Below are positions 25,955-34,464 of a DNA stretch of 64,000 nucleotides, piece by piece (the stretch's first letter is position 1; every line of letters starts with the position of its first letter). A program made the translations under genes and the position numbers. Origin of the DNA: Roseobacter sp. HKCCD6576-2 (GTDB lineage: Bacteria > Pseudomonadota > Alphaproteobacteria > Rhodobacterales > Rhodobacteraceae); NCBI RefSeq assembly GCF_013179285.1, contig NZ_WVNW01000001.1, forward strand, positions 682,001 through 746,000, in the 5' to 3' direction. Below the pieces are notes generated by a model. The model saw only the letters and a list, made by a program, of their open reading frames with translations. It was not told the origin of the DNA and made no database searches.

Positions 25955-26635
25955 TTAGTCCGGCATGGGGAAGGCGCGTCTTTCCAGGTCCATATCGTAA
26001 ATCGGCTGTTCTGGCCCGTCGGTGAAGCCCGCCTCGCGCCATTCGCGGAACTTGGCGTGGCTGAGATGCGCGGTCACATAGGCCTGCGCCCTCTCGGACA
26101 CCGACAGATCATAGGTGGCGATCCGTGTGGCGACGGGGGCGAAGAATGCATCGGCGAGGGAATAGGCGCCGCAAAGCCATGGGCCGCCATGGGCCTCAAA
26201 AGCGTCGCCCCAGATCAGGTCCAGCCTGGCCAGATCGGCCTGCACCTCCTCGGAGGGCTGAAACCCAACCCAACCGGTGCGCAGGTTCATCGGACAAGCG
26301 CCGCGCAGGGCGGCAAATCCGGCATGCATTTCGGAGACCAGACTGAGCGCGCGGGCGCAGGCGACCGGATCGGTGGGCAGAAGGCCGCGATCTGGGAATG
26401 CCTCGGCCAGATGCCAGGCGATGGCGATGCTTTCGGTGAGAAGTCCGCCTTCGGGCGTGCGGACCACCGGGACCGTGTGACCAGGGGCAAAGGCACTGAC
26501 ATCGCAGGCGAAACGGTCATCATAAAGCCGGGTGACGGAGACCTCGACGGGGATGTCGAAGGCGGCGAAGGGCAGCCAACCGCGCAAGGACCAACTGGAG
26601 TAAGAGCGGTCGGCGATAAGGAGTTCATAAGTCAT
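25955..26635 (-). CDS. glutathione S-transferase family protein
   Basis: 226 residues: an N-terminal thioredoxin-like half (LLIADRSYSSWSLRGWLPFAAF, with the active-site serine region and VVRTPEGGLLTESIAIAWHLAE, which holds the glutathione-binding E-S pair) and a C-terminal all-helical half with a late SLADAFFAPVATR stretch. This is the zeta/omega-like GST layout, conjugating or isomerising small molecules with glutathione. The ATG at 26633-26635 is chosen because the 59 upstream codons of the open frame do not resemble a GST. gshB lies close, but no direct link is implied. Confidence 0.88.
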   Translation of the reverse strand: MTYELLIADRSYSSWSLRGWLPFAAFDIPVEVSVTRLYDDRFACDVSAFAPGHTVPVVRTPEGGLLTESIAIAWHLAEAFPDRGLLPTDPVACARALSLVSEMHAGFAALRGACPMNLRTGWVGFQPSEEVQADLARLDLIWGDAFEAHGGPWLCGAYSLADAFFAPVATRIATYDLSVSERAQAYVTAHLSHAKFREWREAGFTDGPEQPIYDMDLERRAFPMPD

Positions 26636-26693
26636 GGGCACATTCAGCCGTGCGCATCGCGCATGGTCAAACGGCGATTTCTGATCGGGGTCA

Positions 26694-27269
26694 TCACGGG
26701 GTGTGATTGATTTGTCTGACCTTCCAGCCTTCGGCGCCGTGCTCCAGGCGCGTGACCGAGAGGTTGTCGATCTTATGTGACATCGCTTGGTAGGGATCGG
26801 TCCCGGCGGCACGCGCGATCTGCGTCATGATCACGCCGATATGGGCGACAGCGATGATGTCGGTCGCGGTGCCATTCAACCGGTCCACCACCGGCGCGAC
26901 CCGTGCCGCGACCGCGTTCCAGCTTTCGCCCTCGGGGGCGGCAATGTCCCCCGGCTCTTCCCAGAAACAGCGCGAGAGATCCGGATCGCGCGCGGCGACG
27001 GCATCAAAACGCAGCCCGTCCCAGGCACCGAAATTGAACTCCCTGAGGCCCGGGTCATGGGGCAGGCGCGTACGGCCGGGGCTCAGGGCGTCGGCGGTGG
27101 TGATGGCGCGCGCGAGATCGGAGGAAATGACCAGCGCTGTCTTAGGCAGGAATGCGTTCAACCGGGCAAGTGCCGCGGTGTCGGAGAGATCGGCGGGCAC
27201 ATCGCGCCAGCCGACAAAGGCCTTTTCATGGGTTGGGCCATGACGCACCCACCACCAGCGGGTCACCAT
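26694..27269 (-). CDS. histidine phosphatase, CobC/alpha-ribazole-phosphatase-like
   Basis: 191 residues of the phosphoglycerate-mutase-like histidine phosphatase fold: VRHGPTHEK (catalytic RHG at about 9-11), SSDLARAITTADAL with the second arginine, and the later IAVAHIGVIM with the proton-relay His. Its start overlaps the end of cobU by seven bases and both are on the minus strand, so alpha-ribazole-5'-phosphate dephosphorylation in cobalamin synthesis is a reasonable guess. Other small phosphatases of the fold remain possible. Confidence 0.78.
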   Translation of the reverse strand: MVTRWWWVRHGPTHEKAFVGWRDVPADLSDTAALARLNAFLPKTALVISSDLARAITTADALSPGRTRLPHDPGLREFNFGAWDGLRFDAVAARDPDLSRCFWEEPGDIAAPEGESWNAVAARVAPVVDRLNGTATDIIAVAHIGVIMTQIARAAGTDPYQAMSHKIDNLSVTRLEHGAEGWKVRQINHTP

Positions 27270-27808
27270 GGTGTCCCACCCTGTGAGAGGGTGTTTTTGA
27301 GCACGGTGGGCAGGCCCGCGGTGACCAACACCACCAAATCCGCCTCAGCGGCCAATCGCTGGTTCAAAACCCCTTGGGCGCGTTGGAACTGACGGCCCAG
27401 TTTGGTGTCGGGCACGATACTCTGACCAACTTCATTGGTGACCACAACCACCGGGGCCACCGTCAGGGTCATCACCTCGATCAGCTGGTCTGCCTCGTCT
27501 TCCCAATCCCGCCCATCCAGCATCACATTGGTGAGCCAAAGCGTCGCGCAGTCAAAAAGCGCGACCTCTTCGGCTTCCAACTGCGCCAGCGGCGGGGCTG
27601 GGTCGCGCGGCGCTTCGACTGTGCGCCAGCCCTGGCCCGCGCGCGCCTCGCGATGGCTGTCGATCTTGATCTGCATTTCGGCATCCAGTGCCTCAGCGGT
27701 GGCAAGATAGACTTTCGCCAAGCCGGATTGATGCACCAGCCCCTCGGCAAAGGCGGATTTTCCCGAGGCGGTTCCGCCAATCACCAGGCTGAGAGAGGGC
27801 AATCGCAA
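27263..27808 (-). CDS. cobU: adenosylcobinamide kinase / guanylyltransferase
   Basis: 181 residues, normal for CobU/CobP. The P-loop GGTASGKSAFAE lies at the N terminus, followed by VYLATAEALDAEM and the conserved HREARAGQGWRTVEAP, whose histidine accepts GMP. The C-terminal VVVTNEVGQSIVPDTK and RLAAEADLVVLVTAG are diagnostic. It phosphorylates adenosylcobinamide and adds GMP in the nucleotide-loop pathway. The start is TTG (27806-27808), with an in-frame TTG two codons later as alternative. It is divergent from the sigma factor gene. Confidence 0.93.
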   Translation of the reverse strand: MRLPSLSLVIGGTASGKSAFAEGLVHQSGLAKVYLATAEALDAEMQIKIDSHREARAGQGWRTVEAPRDPAPPLAQLEAEEVALFDCATLWLTNVMLDGRDWEDEADQLIEVMTLTVAPVVVVTNEVGQSIVPDTKLGRQFQRAQGVLNQRLAAEADLVVLVTAGLPTVLKNTLSQGGTPW

Positions 27809-27825
27809 TTATGTGTCCCTTCATG

Positions 27826-27854
27826 TGATCCGAATGCGGGTATGCTGCGTAACA
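27826..27854 (+). promoter_or_regulatory. ECF sigma-E type promoter upstream of the RpoH-II gene
   Basis: TGATCC (27826-27831) and TAACA (27850-27854) are separated by exactly 18 bases. The Rhodobacter sigma-E (RpoE/ChrR, ECF11) consensus is TGATCC-N18-TAAGA, so only one base differs. In Rhodobacter sphaeroides rpoHII is a known RpoE target during singlet-oxygen stress. The -10 lies 57 bases from the ATG. Confidence 0.65.
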
Positions 27855-27910
27855 CTCTTAGGACCGTGGGAAGCGTGGTCCAACATCAAATACTTACCGG
27901 GGGGTGAGTC

Positions 27911-28792
27911 ATGGCTTTGGATATGGGTGGAGATCGGTCCTTTTCGCGCCGGGCGATGAAGGCGGAGCTTCTGGATGCCGAGACGGAGTTGCGCCTGGCC
28001 TATGCCTGGCGGGATCATCGCGATGAGGCCGCGCTGCATCGGTTGATCACGGCCTATATGCGGTTGGCGATTTCGATGGCCGCGAAGTTCAAACGCTATG
28101 GCGCGCCGATGAACGACCTGATCCAGGAGGCGGGCTTGGGCCTGATGAAAGCCGCCGACAAGTTTGATCCAGATCGTGGGGTGCGGTTTTCGACCTATGC
28201 GGTCTGGTGGATCAAAGCTTCGATCCAAGATTACGTGATGCGCAACTGGTCGATGGTGCGCACCGGCTCGACCAGCAGTCAAAAATCGCTCTTCTTCAAT
28301 ATGCGCCGGGTGCAGGCGCAGATCGAGCGCGAGGCAATGGCGTCGGGAGAGACGCTCGATCGGCATCAGCTTCGCGAGATGATCGCCAGCGAGGTTGGCG
28401 TGCCGCTGCATGATGTCGAGATGATGGAAGGGCGTCTTGCGGGGTCGGATTACTCGCTGAACGCCACGCAATCGGTCGAGGATGAGGGCCGTGAGTGGAT
28501 TGATGCTCTGGAAGATGACGGTGATCAGGCGGCCGAGTTGGTCGAGCACGCGCATGATACCGAGCAGCTCCGGAATTGGCTGATCACGGCGATGCAGGCG
28601 CTGAATGAGCGGGAGCGGTTCATTGTCCGCGAGCGCAAGCTGCGCGAGGACCCGCGCACGCTGGAGAGCTTGGGCAACGAGTTGGGCCTGTCGAAAGAGA
28701 GGGTGCGGCAGTTGGAAGCCGCCGCCTTTGGCAAAATGCGCAAGAACCTCGAAGCGCAGTCGAAAGAGGTGCTGTCATTCTTCGCCGCGTAA
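27911..28792 (+). CDS. rpoH2: RNA polymerase sigma factor, RpoH-II type
   Basis: 293 residues with the sigma-70 regions of heat-shock factors: region 2 (DLIQEAGLGLMKAADKFDP, then RFSTYAVWWIKASIQDYV), the RpoH-box-like SSQKSLFFNMRR (about residues 121-132) between regions 2 and 3, and region 4 with ESLGNELGLSKERVRQLEAAA. It directs RNA polymerase to heat-shock and oxidative-stress promoters. The RpoH-II assignment (rather than RpoH-I) is based on the Rhodobacterales context beside cobU and the sigma-E-like promoter. The ATG has GGGGGGTGAG upstream. Confidence 0.9.
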   Translation: MALDMGGDRSFSRRAMKAELLDAETELRLAYAWRDHRDEAALHRLITAYMRLAISMAAKFKRYGAPMNDLIQEAGLGLMKAADKFDPDRGVRFSTYAVWWIKASIQDYVMRNWSMVRTGSTSSQKSLFFNMRRVQAQIEREAMASGETLDRHQLREMIASEVGVPLHDVEMMEGRLAGSDYSLNATQSVEDEGREWIDALEDDGDQAAELVEHAHDTEQLRNWLITAMQALNERERFIVRERKLREDPRTLESLGNELGLSKERVRQLEAAAFGKMRKNLEAQSKEVLSFFAA

Positions 28793-28839
28793 TCTTCCAC
28801 GCGCCTTTGGGCCTGATGGCAGGGCTGTTTCTGGTCGCC

Positions 28840-29310
28840 CTATTGATGCTCCCGATGTGAACGCGCGACCAACGCTTTGAGTCGCCGCTGTCGGCGCCGG
28901 TAGAAGGCGCGGGCAAAGGCGGCGACAAAGGGCGTTCTCCAGCCGGCCTCGACCGTCACTTCATCACTATACCATGTGCCGTCCCCCTCGGGTCTGAGAC
29001 TGATCACATGGTCCCAGACGCGGACCATTTGCCCTTCGCCCTGATCCTGGATGAACCGGGTGTCGCCATCGGGTGGCGGGAAGCTGACGCGGAGGATTTG
29101 CCAGCCGAGGGGAATGCCAAGCGGCCCCGATACCGCGGCACGATAGGCCCCTTCTTTCCAAATGTCGGGCCAATCCGGTAGATCAAGCGGACGAAAGCTC
29201 AACCAGCCTTTGGTAAGATGGCGGAGCGTATCGGGGCGTTGCAAGAGCGCCCAAACCAGATCGGGCGGCCCGGGTAAGTGACAGGTTTCACGGATCACGC
29301 GCGGGGTCAT
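28840..29310 (-). CDS. SRPBCC (START-like) family protein
   Basis: 156 residues forming a single START/SRPBCC cavity domain: an N-terminal beta strand and helices with LPGPPDLVWALLQRPDTL, curved beta strands through the middle, and a long C-terminal helix with RRRQRRLKALV. Such proteins bind hydrophobic ligands and include polyketide cyclases and coenzyme-Q-binding Coq10-like proteins; no motif here fixes the ligand. Start ATG at 29308-29310 is preferred over an in-frame TTG five codons upstream. It is divergent from coaBC. Confidence 0.75.
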   Translation of the reverse strand: MTPRVIRETCHLPGPPDLVWALLQRPDTLRHLTKGWLSFRPLDLPDWPDIWKEGAYRAAVSGPLGIPLGWQILRVSFPPPDGDTRFIQDQGEGQMVRVWDHVISLRPEGDGTWYSDEVTVEAGWRTPFVAAFARAFYRRRQRRLKALVARSHREHQ

Positions 29311-29373
29311 TGCAGTTGTGTCCAAGCGGTGGGCGGCCTACACCGGAGCAGGAGACCTGAGAAGAGGGCCGCC

Positions 29374-30576
29374 ATGCTGACCGGAAAACGCATTTTGATC
29401 ATAATTGGGGGCGGAATAGCCGCGTTCAAGGCGTTGGATTTGATCCGGCGGCTGCGCGATCAGGGCGCCAGAGTGGTGCCGGTTCTGACCAAGGCGGGGG
29501 AGGAGTTTGTGACCCCGCTTTCCGCCTCGGCCTTGGCGGCGGAGAAGGTCTATCGCGATCTCTTCGATCTGACCGATGAAGCGGAGATGGGGCATATCGA
29601 GCTGAGCCGCGCCGCCGATTTGGTGGTGGTCGCGCCCGCAACGGCGGATTTGATGGCGAAGATGGCCGGTGGCCATGCCAATGATCTGGCCTCGACGCTT
29701 TTGATGGCGACCGACAAGCGCGTGCTGATCGCGCCTGCGATGAATGTGCGAATGTGGGAGCATGCGGCGACACAGCGGAACCTGGCCGTGTTGCAGGGCG
29801 ACGGCGTTCTCGTTGTCGGGCCGAATGAGGGCGACATGGCGTGCGGCGAATATGGCCCGGGCCGGATGGCGGAGGTGCCCGAGATCGTTGCGGCGGTCGG
29901 TGCCGCATTGGGCGACGGGCCTTTGAAAAGACGCCATGTGTTGGTGACTTCTGGGCCGACGCATGAGCCGATTGACCCGGTGCGCTATATTGCGAACCGT
30001 TCTTCGGGCGCGCAGGGCACAGCTTTGGCCGCCGCATTGCGCGATTTGGGCGCGTCGGTGACCTTCGTGACCGGGCCGGCAACGGTTGCGCCGCCAGATG
30101 GCGTGACCGTGGTGCCGGTGGAGACCGCGCGGGAGATGGCCGGGGCGGTCGAGGCCGCCTTGCCCGCAGATGCGGCGGTGTTTGCTGCCGCCGTGGCCGA
30201 TTGGCGTGTGGAAAACGCAACCGATGAGAAGATGAAAAAGACATCCGGTGGGATGCCCGAATTGGCCTTCGCCGAGAACCCGGACATTCTGGCCAGCGTC
30301 GCTCAGATGACAAAGGGGCGGCCCAGGTTGGTGGTTGGGTTCGCTGCCGAGACCAATGACGTGCGGGCCCATGCAACGGCCAAGCGGGAGCGGAAAGGCT
30401 GCGACTGGATCGTCGCCAATGACGTCTCGCCCGAGACCGGGATCATGGGCGGATCGGAGAATGCGGTGCATTTGGTGACCGCCGATGGGGTTGAGGATTG
30501 GCCGCGCATGTCGAAGGCCGAGACCGCCCGGCAATTGGCGCTGCGGATCGCTGACGCCTTGGGTGCCGCCGAATGA
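29374..30576 (+). CDS. coaBC: bifunctional phosphopantothenoylcysteine decarboxylase / synthase CoaBC
   Basis: 400 residues. The N-terminal flavoprotein half has [17 protein letters not shown] near 10, the [19 protein letters not shown] segment with the catalytic His, the PAMNVRMW motif near 128 and [11 protein letters not shown] with the essential cysteine. The C-terminal half carries [22 protein letters not shown] and AAAVADWRV, typical of phosphopantothenate-cysteine ligase. Together they make 4'-phosphopantetheine for coenzyme A. The ATG at 29374 gives the normal N terminus; an in-frame extension reaches 29278 but is not family-like. The gene overlaps dut by four bases (ATGA). Confidence 0.96.
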   Translation: MLTGKRILIIIGGGIAAFKALDLIRRLRDQGARVVPVLTKAGEEFVTPLSASALAAEKVYRDLFDLTDEAEMGHIELSRAADLVVVAPATADLMAKMAGGHANDLASTLLMATDKRVLIAPAMNVRMWEHAATQRNLAVLQGDGVLVVGPNEGDMACGEYGPGRMAEVPEIVAAVGAALGDGPLKRRHVLVTSGPTHEPIDPVRYIANRSSGAQGTALAAALRDLGASVTFVTGPATVAPPDGVTVVPVETAREMAGAVEAALPADAAVFAAAVADWRVENATDEKMKKTSGGMPELAFAENPDILASVAQMTKGRPRLVVGFAAETNDVRAHATAKRERKGCDWIVANDVSPETGIMGGSENAVHLVTADGVEDWPRMSKAETARQLALRIADALGAAE

Positions 30577-31040
30577 GCACCGTTATCGAGGTTTTCCGCG
30601 AAGACTGGGCGGATTTGGATATCGCGCTGCCGGCCTATGCCACTGCGGGCGCCGCGGGCGCTGATCTGCGGGCGAACTTCCCACCGGAGGAGCGCGACAC
30701 CGGGTTCATCCTGCAACCGATGGATCGGCGGATTGTGCCGACGGGGCTGCGCGTGGCGATCCCGGAGGGGTTCGAGATGCAGATCCGGCCCCGGTCTGGT
30801 TTGGCGTTGAAACACGGGATCACGCTGCCCAATACACCCGGCACGATCGATAGCGATTATCGCGGGCCTCTGGGGGTTTTGCTGGTGAATTTCGGCGCGG
30901 AGCCGTTCCCGATTGCCCATGGCGACAGGATTGCCCAGGCGATCATCGCGCCGGTCGTGCAGGCTGAGTTCCATCTGGTCCATGAGATGGGGGAGACTGC
31001 ACGGGGCGGCGGCGGGTTTGGCTCCACTGGGGTCGGCTGA
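30573..31040 (+). CDS. dut: dUTP diphosphatase
   Basis: 155 residues of a trimeric dUTPase with the five conserved motifs: AGAADLRANF near 28, [10 protein letters not shown] near 73 (motif 2), [13 protein letters not shown] near 90 (motif 3, catalytic Asp), [12 protein letters not shown] near 117 and the C-terminal GGGGFGSTG arm. It hydrolyses dUTP to dUMP and PPi, keeping uracil out of DNA. It sits between coaBC (overlap of four bases) and the moeB-like gene (stop and start share a base: TGATG), so the three are translationally coupled. The coaBC-dut order is common in bacteria. Confidence 0.96.
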   Translation: MSTVIEVFREDWADLDIALPAYATAGAAGADLRANFPPEERDTGFILQPMDRRIVPTGLRVAIPEGFEMQIRPRSGLALKHGITLPNTPGTIDSDYRGPLGVLLVNFGAEPFPIAHGDRIAQAIIAPVVQAEFHLVHEMGETARGGGGFGSTGVG

Positions 31041-32089
31041 TGCTGTTTGTTCTCATCCTCGCGGGCGTGATCCTTGGGATCGGCCATCTGATGGGCGCGC
31101 CTTGGCGCGCGCGCGGTTACATGGTGGGGCTGCTGTTTGTGGCGGTTCTGGCGGTGCAAGTGGCGCTGCCAGCGGGCCATCCCCTGCGGGAGGGGACCGG
31201 CGGCTCGCCTGCGCCTTGGCTGCTTTTGGCGGGCGGTGTCGCTTTGATCTTGGCCTATCGCGCGGTGTTGCAGCGGATCAGAGAACGGGCCGAAGCGGCC
31301 GAGCAGGCCCGCGCCGCGCCGCCCGCGCCTCAGGGGCCCTTCACCAGCGATGAGTTGGAGCGTTATGCGCGCCATATCACGCTGCCGGATATCGGCGGGC
31401 GGGGGCAGAAGGCGCTGAAAGAGGCGAAAGTCCTGGTCGTGGGCGCGGGCGGACTGGGCTCCCCCGCGCTGCTCTATCTGGCGGCGGCGGGTGTTGGCAC
31501 AATCGGGGTGATCGACAATGACGAGGTCGATCTGTCAAACCTGCAGCGGCAGATCATCCACAGCGATCAGCGTCAGGAGATGCCGAAGGTGTTTTCCGCC
31601 GAGATCGCGATCAAAGCGCTAAATCCGTTTGTCACCGTCAAACCCTATCATCGGCGGTTGACCGATGAGATCGCAGTGGAGCTTTTTGCCGAATACGATC
31701 TGATCCTTGACGGGACCGACAGCTATGCCACCCGTGATCTGATCAACCGCGCGGCGCAGGCCAGCGGGCGGCCTGTGATGGCCGGGGCAATTTCGGCTTG
31801 GGAAGGGCAGGTCACGCTTTACGACCCCGCCGGAGGCGCGCCCTGCTTCGCCTGCATTTTCCCTGATGCGCCGGGGCCGGGCATGGCCGCGACCTGTTCT
31901 GAGACGGGTGTGATCGGCGCGCTGCCCGGTGTGATCGGCACAATGATGGCGCTGGAGGCGATCAAAGAGATCACTGGCGCAGGCGAGGGCTTGCGCGGGC
32001 GGATGCTGATTTATGATGCGCTTTATGCCGAGACCCGGATTATTCGGCTCAAACGCCGGGCCGATTGTGCGGTTTGCGGTCAGGATTGA
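31040..32089 (+). CDS. MoeB/ThiF-type adenylyltransferase with N-terminal membrane anchor
   Basis: 349 residues. Three hydrophobic segments (about 2-18, 27-44, 59-76) and a charged linker precede a complete ThiF/MoeB E1-like domain from residue 100. The catalytic module shows the nucleotide loop VGAGGLGSP (134-142), DEVDLSNLQRQ, a DGTDS motif near 224, CFAC (C269, C272) and CAVC (C343, C346) for zinc, and C286 in AATCSETG, the probable thioester cysteine. It adenylates the C terminus of a sulfur carrier such as MoaD or ThiS. The fusion to membrane helices is not normal for MoeB. Start ATG at 31040 overlaps the dut stop. Confidence 0.85.
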   Translation: MLFVLILAGVILGIGHLMGAPWRARGYMVGLLFVAVLAVQVALPAGHPLREGTGGSPAPWLLLAGGVALILAYRAVLQRIRERAEAAEQARAAPPAPQGPFTSDELERYARHITLPDIGGRGQKALKEAKVLVVGAGGLGSPALLYLAAAGVGTIGVIDNDEVDLSNLQRQIIHSDQRQEMPKVFSAEIAIKALNPFVTVKPYHRRLTDEIAVELFAEYDLILDGTDSYATRDLINRAAQASGRPVMAGAISAWEGQVTLYDPAGGAPCFACIFPDAPGPGMAATCSETGVIGALPGVIGTMMALEAIKEITGAGEGLRGRMLIYDALYAETRIIRLKRRADCAVCGQD

Positions 32090-32161
32090 GCGCCGCCCCT
32101 TGCTCTTCTCCCCCCAGGGGCCATACTCCGGCCTCAGACCAACTAGGGAGTACCTGACCCC

Positions 32162-32950
32162 ATGAAACACTTGCTTGCTGCCGCCGCGATCTCTGCCGCG
32201 TTTATCACCCCCGCGATCGCGCAGGATGTGCCCGATCTTGAGGGCCGCGAAGTGGTGATTGTGACCGAAAACGCCTATCCGCCGCTGCAATTTGTCGATC
32301 CCGCCTCGGGCGAGGCCATTGGCTGGGAATATGATGCGATGGAGATCATCGCCGAGCGCCTGAACATCAATATCGTCTACGAAAACATCAGCTGGGACGC
32401 GATGATCCCGGCAGTGTCGGATGCGCAATATGATCTGGGGATGACCGGGATCACGATCCGCGAAGACCGCGCCGAATTGGTGGATTTCTCCGAGAGCTAT
32501 ATGGTCAGCCAGATGCGGATGCTGGTCCGCGCCGATGAAGAGCGGTTCGATACCGCCGCAGGGTTTGCCGCCGATGAAGACCTGCTTCTGGGCACCCAAG
32601 CGGGCATCACGCCCTTCTATGTCGGCGTCTATGATGTGCTCGACGGCAACGAGGCCAACCCCCGGATCGTGCTTCTAGAAACCATCCCGGCAGCGGTCCA
32701 GGCGCTCTTGAGCGACGATGTGGATATGGTGCTGAGCGATAGCGCGGGGGGGGAGGCCTATGTGAACGCCAATCCCGACCGCCTGAAGATGGTCGGCGAG
32801 CCGCTTGGGACCGAAGAGTTTGGGTTCATCTTCCCCAAAGGCTCCGATCTGGTAGAACCCTTCAACGCCGCCATCGCGTCGATGCGGGCCGATGGGACGC
32901 TGGATATGCTCGACCAGCGTTGGTTCGTCGAATACAGCCTCGGCGAGTAA
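32162..32950 (+). CDS. amino-acid-type ABC transporter substrate-binding protein
   Basis: 262 residues: a signal peptide ([19 protein letters not shown]) followed by a type II periplasmic binding domain, with [20 protein letters not shown] and [20 protein letters not shown], the marks of the lysine/arginine/glutamate-binding family (SBP_bac_3). It captures polar amino acids in the periplasm. A TACTCC/GGAGTA inverted repeat (32124-32152) covers part of the ribosome site, which might lower translation. The next gene is a permease, but no ATPase follows, so the partner must lie elsewhere. The spacer 32951-33010 has a GGCCCC/GGGGCC hairpin. Confidence 0.9.
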   Translation: MKHLLAAAAISAAFITPAIAQDVPDLEGREVVIVTENAYPPLQFVDPASGEAIGWEYDAMEIIAERLNINIVYENISWDAMIPAVSDAQYDLGMTGITIREDRAELVDFSESYMVSQMRMLVRADEERFDTAAGFAADEDLLLGTQAGITPFYVGVYDVLDGNEANPRIVLLETIPAAVQALLSDDVDMVLSDSAGGEAYVNANPDRLKMVGEPLGTEEFGFIFPKGSDLVEPFNAAIASMRADGTLDMLDQRWFVEYSLGE

Positions 32951-33010
32951 GTCTGATACGATGATGCACCCCTTTGCTCTGGCCCCAACGGGCCGGGGCC
33001 ATTCTCCCTC

Positions 33011-33814
33011 ATGATCCCGTCCAGCCCGCCCGAGCGGGAGTTTCCCTGGTGGCTTCTGGCCGTCATCGGCCTTGGTGCTTATGCGCTTTGGCAGGTGCTG
33101 ACCGATGACATCTATTCCCAGGTGCTCAGCACGCTCCGCCAGGGTATCTTGATCACGATCTTTGTGACCCTGATCGGGTTCGCGCTTGCCGCCTCGATGG
33201 GGATGCTCTTGGCGCTGGCCAGCCTGTCGCGCAGCGTGATCCTCCGCCAAATGGCGCGGTTCTATGTCGAGATCATCCGCGGCGTGCCGATCATCGTGCT
33301 TTTGCTCTATGTCGCCTTTGTTTTCGTCCCCGCCCTGGTGGCATTTTACAATTGGCTGGCCGAGGCTGTCGGTGCCGAGACGATCCGAACCCGCGACTTT
33401 CCGCTCCTGTGGCGGGCGATCATCGCGCTGGCCATTGGCTATTCGGCCTTCATAGCCGAGGTGTTCCGCGCCGGGTTGCAATCGGTCGAACGGGGGCAGA
33501 TCGAGGCCGCCGAAGCGCTTGGTATGGGCCGCTGGCTCCGCTTCCGCTTTATCATCTTCCCGCAGGCGATCCGCACGATCCTGCCGCCCTTGGGCAATGA
33601 TTTTGTCGCCATGGTGAAAGACTCGAGCCTGGTCTCGGTCCTCGGCGTGCTCGACATCACCCAATTGGGCAAGGTCACGGCGGCCAGCAATTTCCGCTAT
33701 TTCGAGACATATAACGTGGTGGCGCTGATTTATCTGTCGATGACCATTACGCTCTCAATCTTGCTGCGGCGGTTGGAGCAGCGCATGCGACTGGGGCAAG
33801 ATCGCCGGACTTGA
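33011..33814 (+). CDS. amino-acid-type ABC transporter permease (HisM/GlnP family)
   Basis: 267 residues, about five membrane helices, with LRQGILITIFVTLIGFALA near residue 40 and a clear EAA loop, EAAEALGMGRWLRFRFIIFPQAI, at about 172-194, which docks the ATPase. HisMQ/GlnP permeases work as a dimer, and here only one permease gene is present, so it is probably a homodimer. It is preceded by its substrate-binding protein on the same strand. No ATP-binding gene is found nearby. The substrate class is amino acids by family; the exact one is unknown. Confidence 0.9.
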   Translation: MIPSSPPEREFPWWLLAVIGLGAYALWQVLTDDIYSQVLSTLRQGILITIFVTLIGFALAASMGMLLALASLSRSVILRQMARFYVEIIRGVPIIVLLLYVAFVFVPALVAFYNWLAEAVGAETIRTRDFPLLWRAIIALAIGYSAFIAEVFRAGLQSVERGQIEAAEALGMGRWLRFRFIIFPQAIRTILPPLGNDFVAMVKDSSLVSVLGVLDITQLGKVTAASNFRYFETYNVVALIYLSMTITLSILLRRLEQRMRLGQDRRT

Positions 33815-33871
33815 GGCGGATTTGTGCTAGATTTCCCCTACGGCACCATGATGACGGAGGAGGAGGACAGC

Positions 33872-34309
33872 ATGATACGTTCAGTGTTTTTTGCCGCCGC
33901 TTTGCTGGCAGCGGCGCCGGTTTTTGCCCAGGGCACACCTGCACCAGAGGGTGCGGCGGTTCATTTTGTCGGGCTTGAAGACGGTGATACCGTGACGAGC
34001 CCCGTCACACTCTATTTCGGACTGAGTGGGATGGGCGTGGCGCCCGCCGGCACCGAAGCTGAGAATACCGGGCATCACCATCTGCTGCTGAACCGCGCGC
34101 CTTTTGGCGAGGGGGAGTTCGGCGCGGAGGAACTGGTGCTGGGCATACCGAACGATGATAATCACTACCATTTCGGCGGTGGGCAGACCCAGTTCACTTT
34201 GGATTTGCCGCCTGGCGAGCATACGCTTCAGCTTGTCCTAGGCGATGCGGGCCATGTGCCCCATGGCCCGCCGATCGTCAGCGACGTGATCACGATCACC
34301 GTGGAGTAA
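33872..34309 (+). CDS. DUF4399 family secreted protein
   Basis: 145 residues with a cleavable signal peptide (VFFAAALLAAAPVFA-QG) and a DUF4399 domain. The histidine-rich stretches GHHHLLL, DNHYHFGGGQTQF and LGDAGHVPHGPP are conserved in the family and suggest metal binding (inference). No role is known. Ribosome site GGAGGAGG lies upstream of the ATG at 33872; an earlier in-frame start at 33824 would hide the signal peptide. It lies between the amino-acid permease and the M3 peptidase gene on the same strand, and may be periplasmic. Confidence 0.82.
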   Translation: MIRSVFFAAALLAAAPVFAQGTPAPEGAAVHFVGLEDGDTVTSPVTLYFGLSGMGVAPAGTEAENTGHHHLLLNRAPFGEGEFGAEELVLGIPNDDNHYHFGGGQTQFTLDLPPGEHTLQLVLGDAGHVPHGPPIVSDVITITVE

Positions 34310-34464
34310 AGCGGGCTGAACCGGCTTCCGGCGGCCTATTCTGAGCGGATGGAGAAACGGCCGGTACGCCCGGCCTCACGATCCGGAGAATATGGCCGCC
34401 GGAGGCATCAAATCTCTTTCGACCGGCGCGGCGGCGTTCTATCTGTTGGTCAAAGGAGATCCCG

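Noticed and set aside
26633-26812. N-terminal extension of the glutathione S-transferase to 26812
   Set aside because: The extra 59 residues would cross the start region of the phosphatase gene and lack any GST similarity.
31619-32599. 326-codon open frame on the minus strand across moeB and the binding-protein gene
   Set aside because: It bridges two clear plus-strand genes and their junction; shadow frame.
34359-34375. GGCCGG/CCGGCC short stem before the M3 peptidase gene as terminator
   Set aside because: Only six base pairs, no T-run; likely chance in GC-rich sequence.
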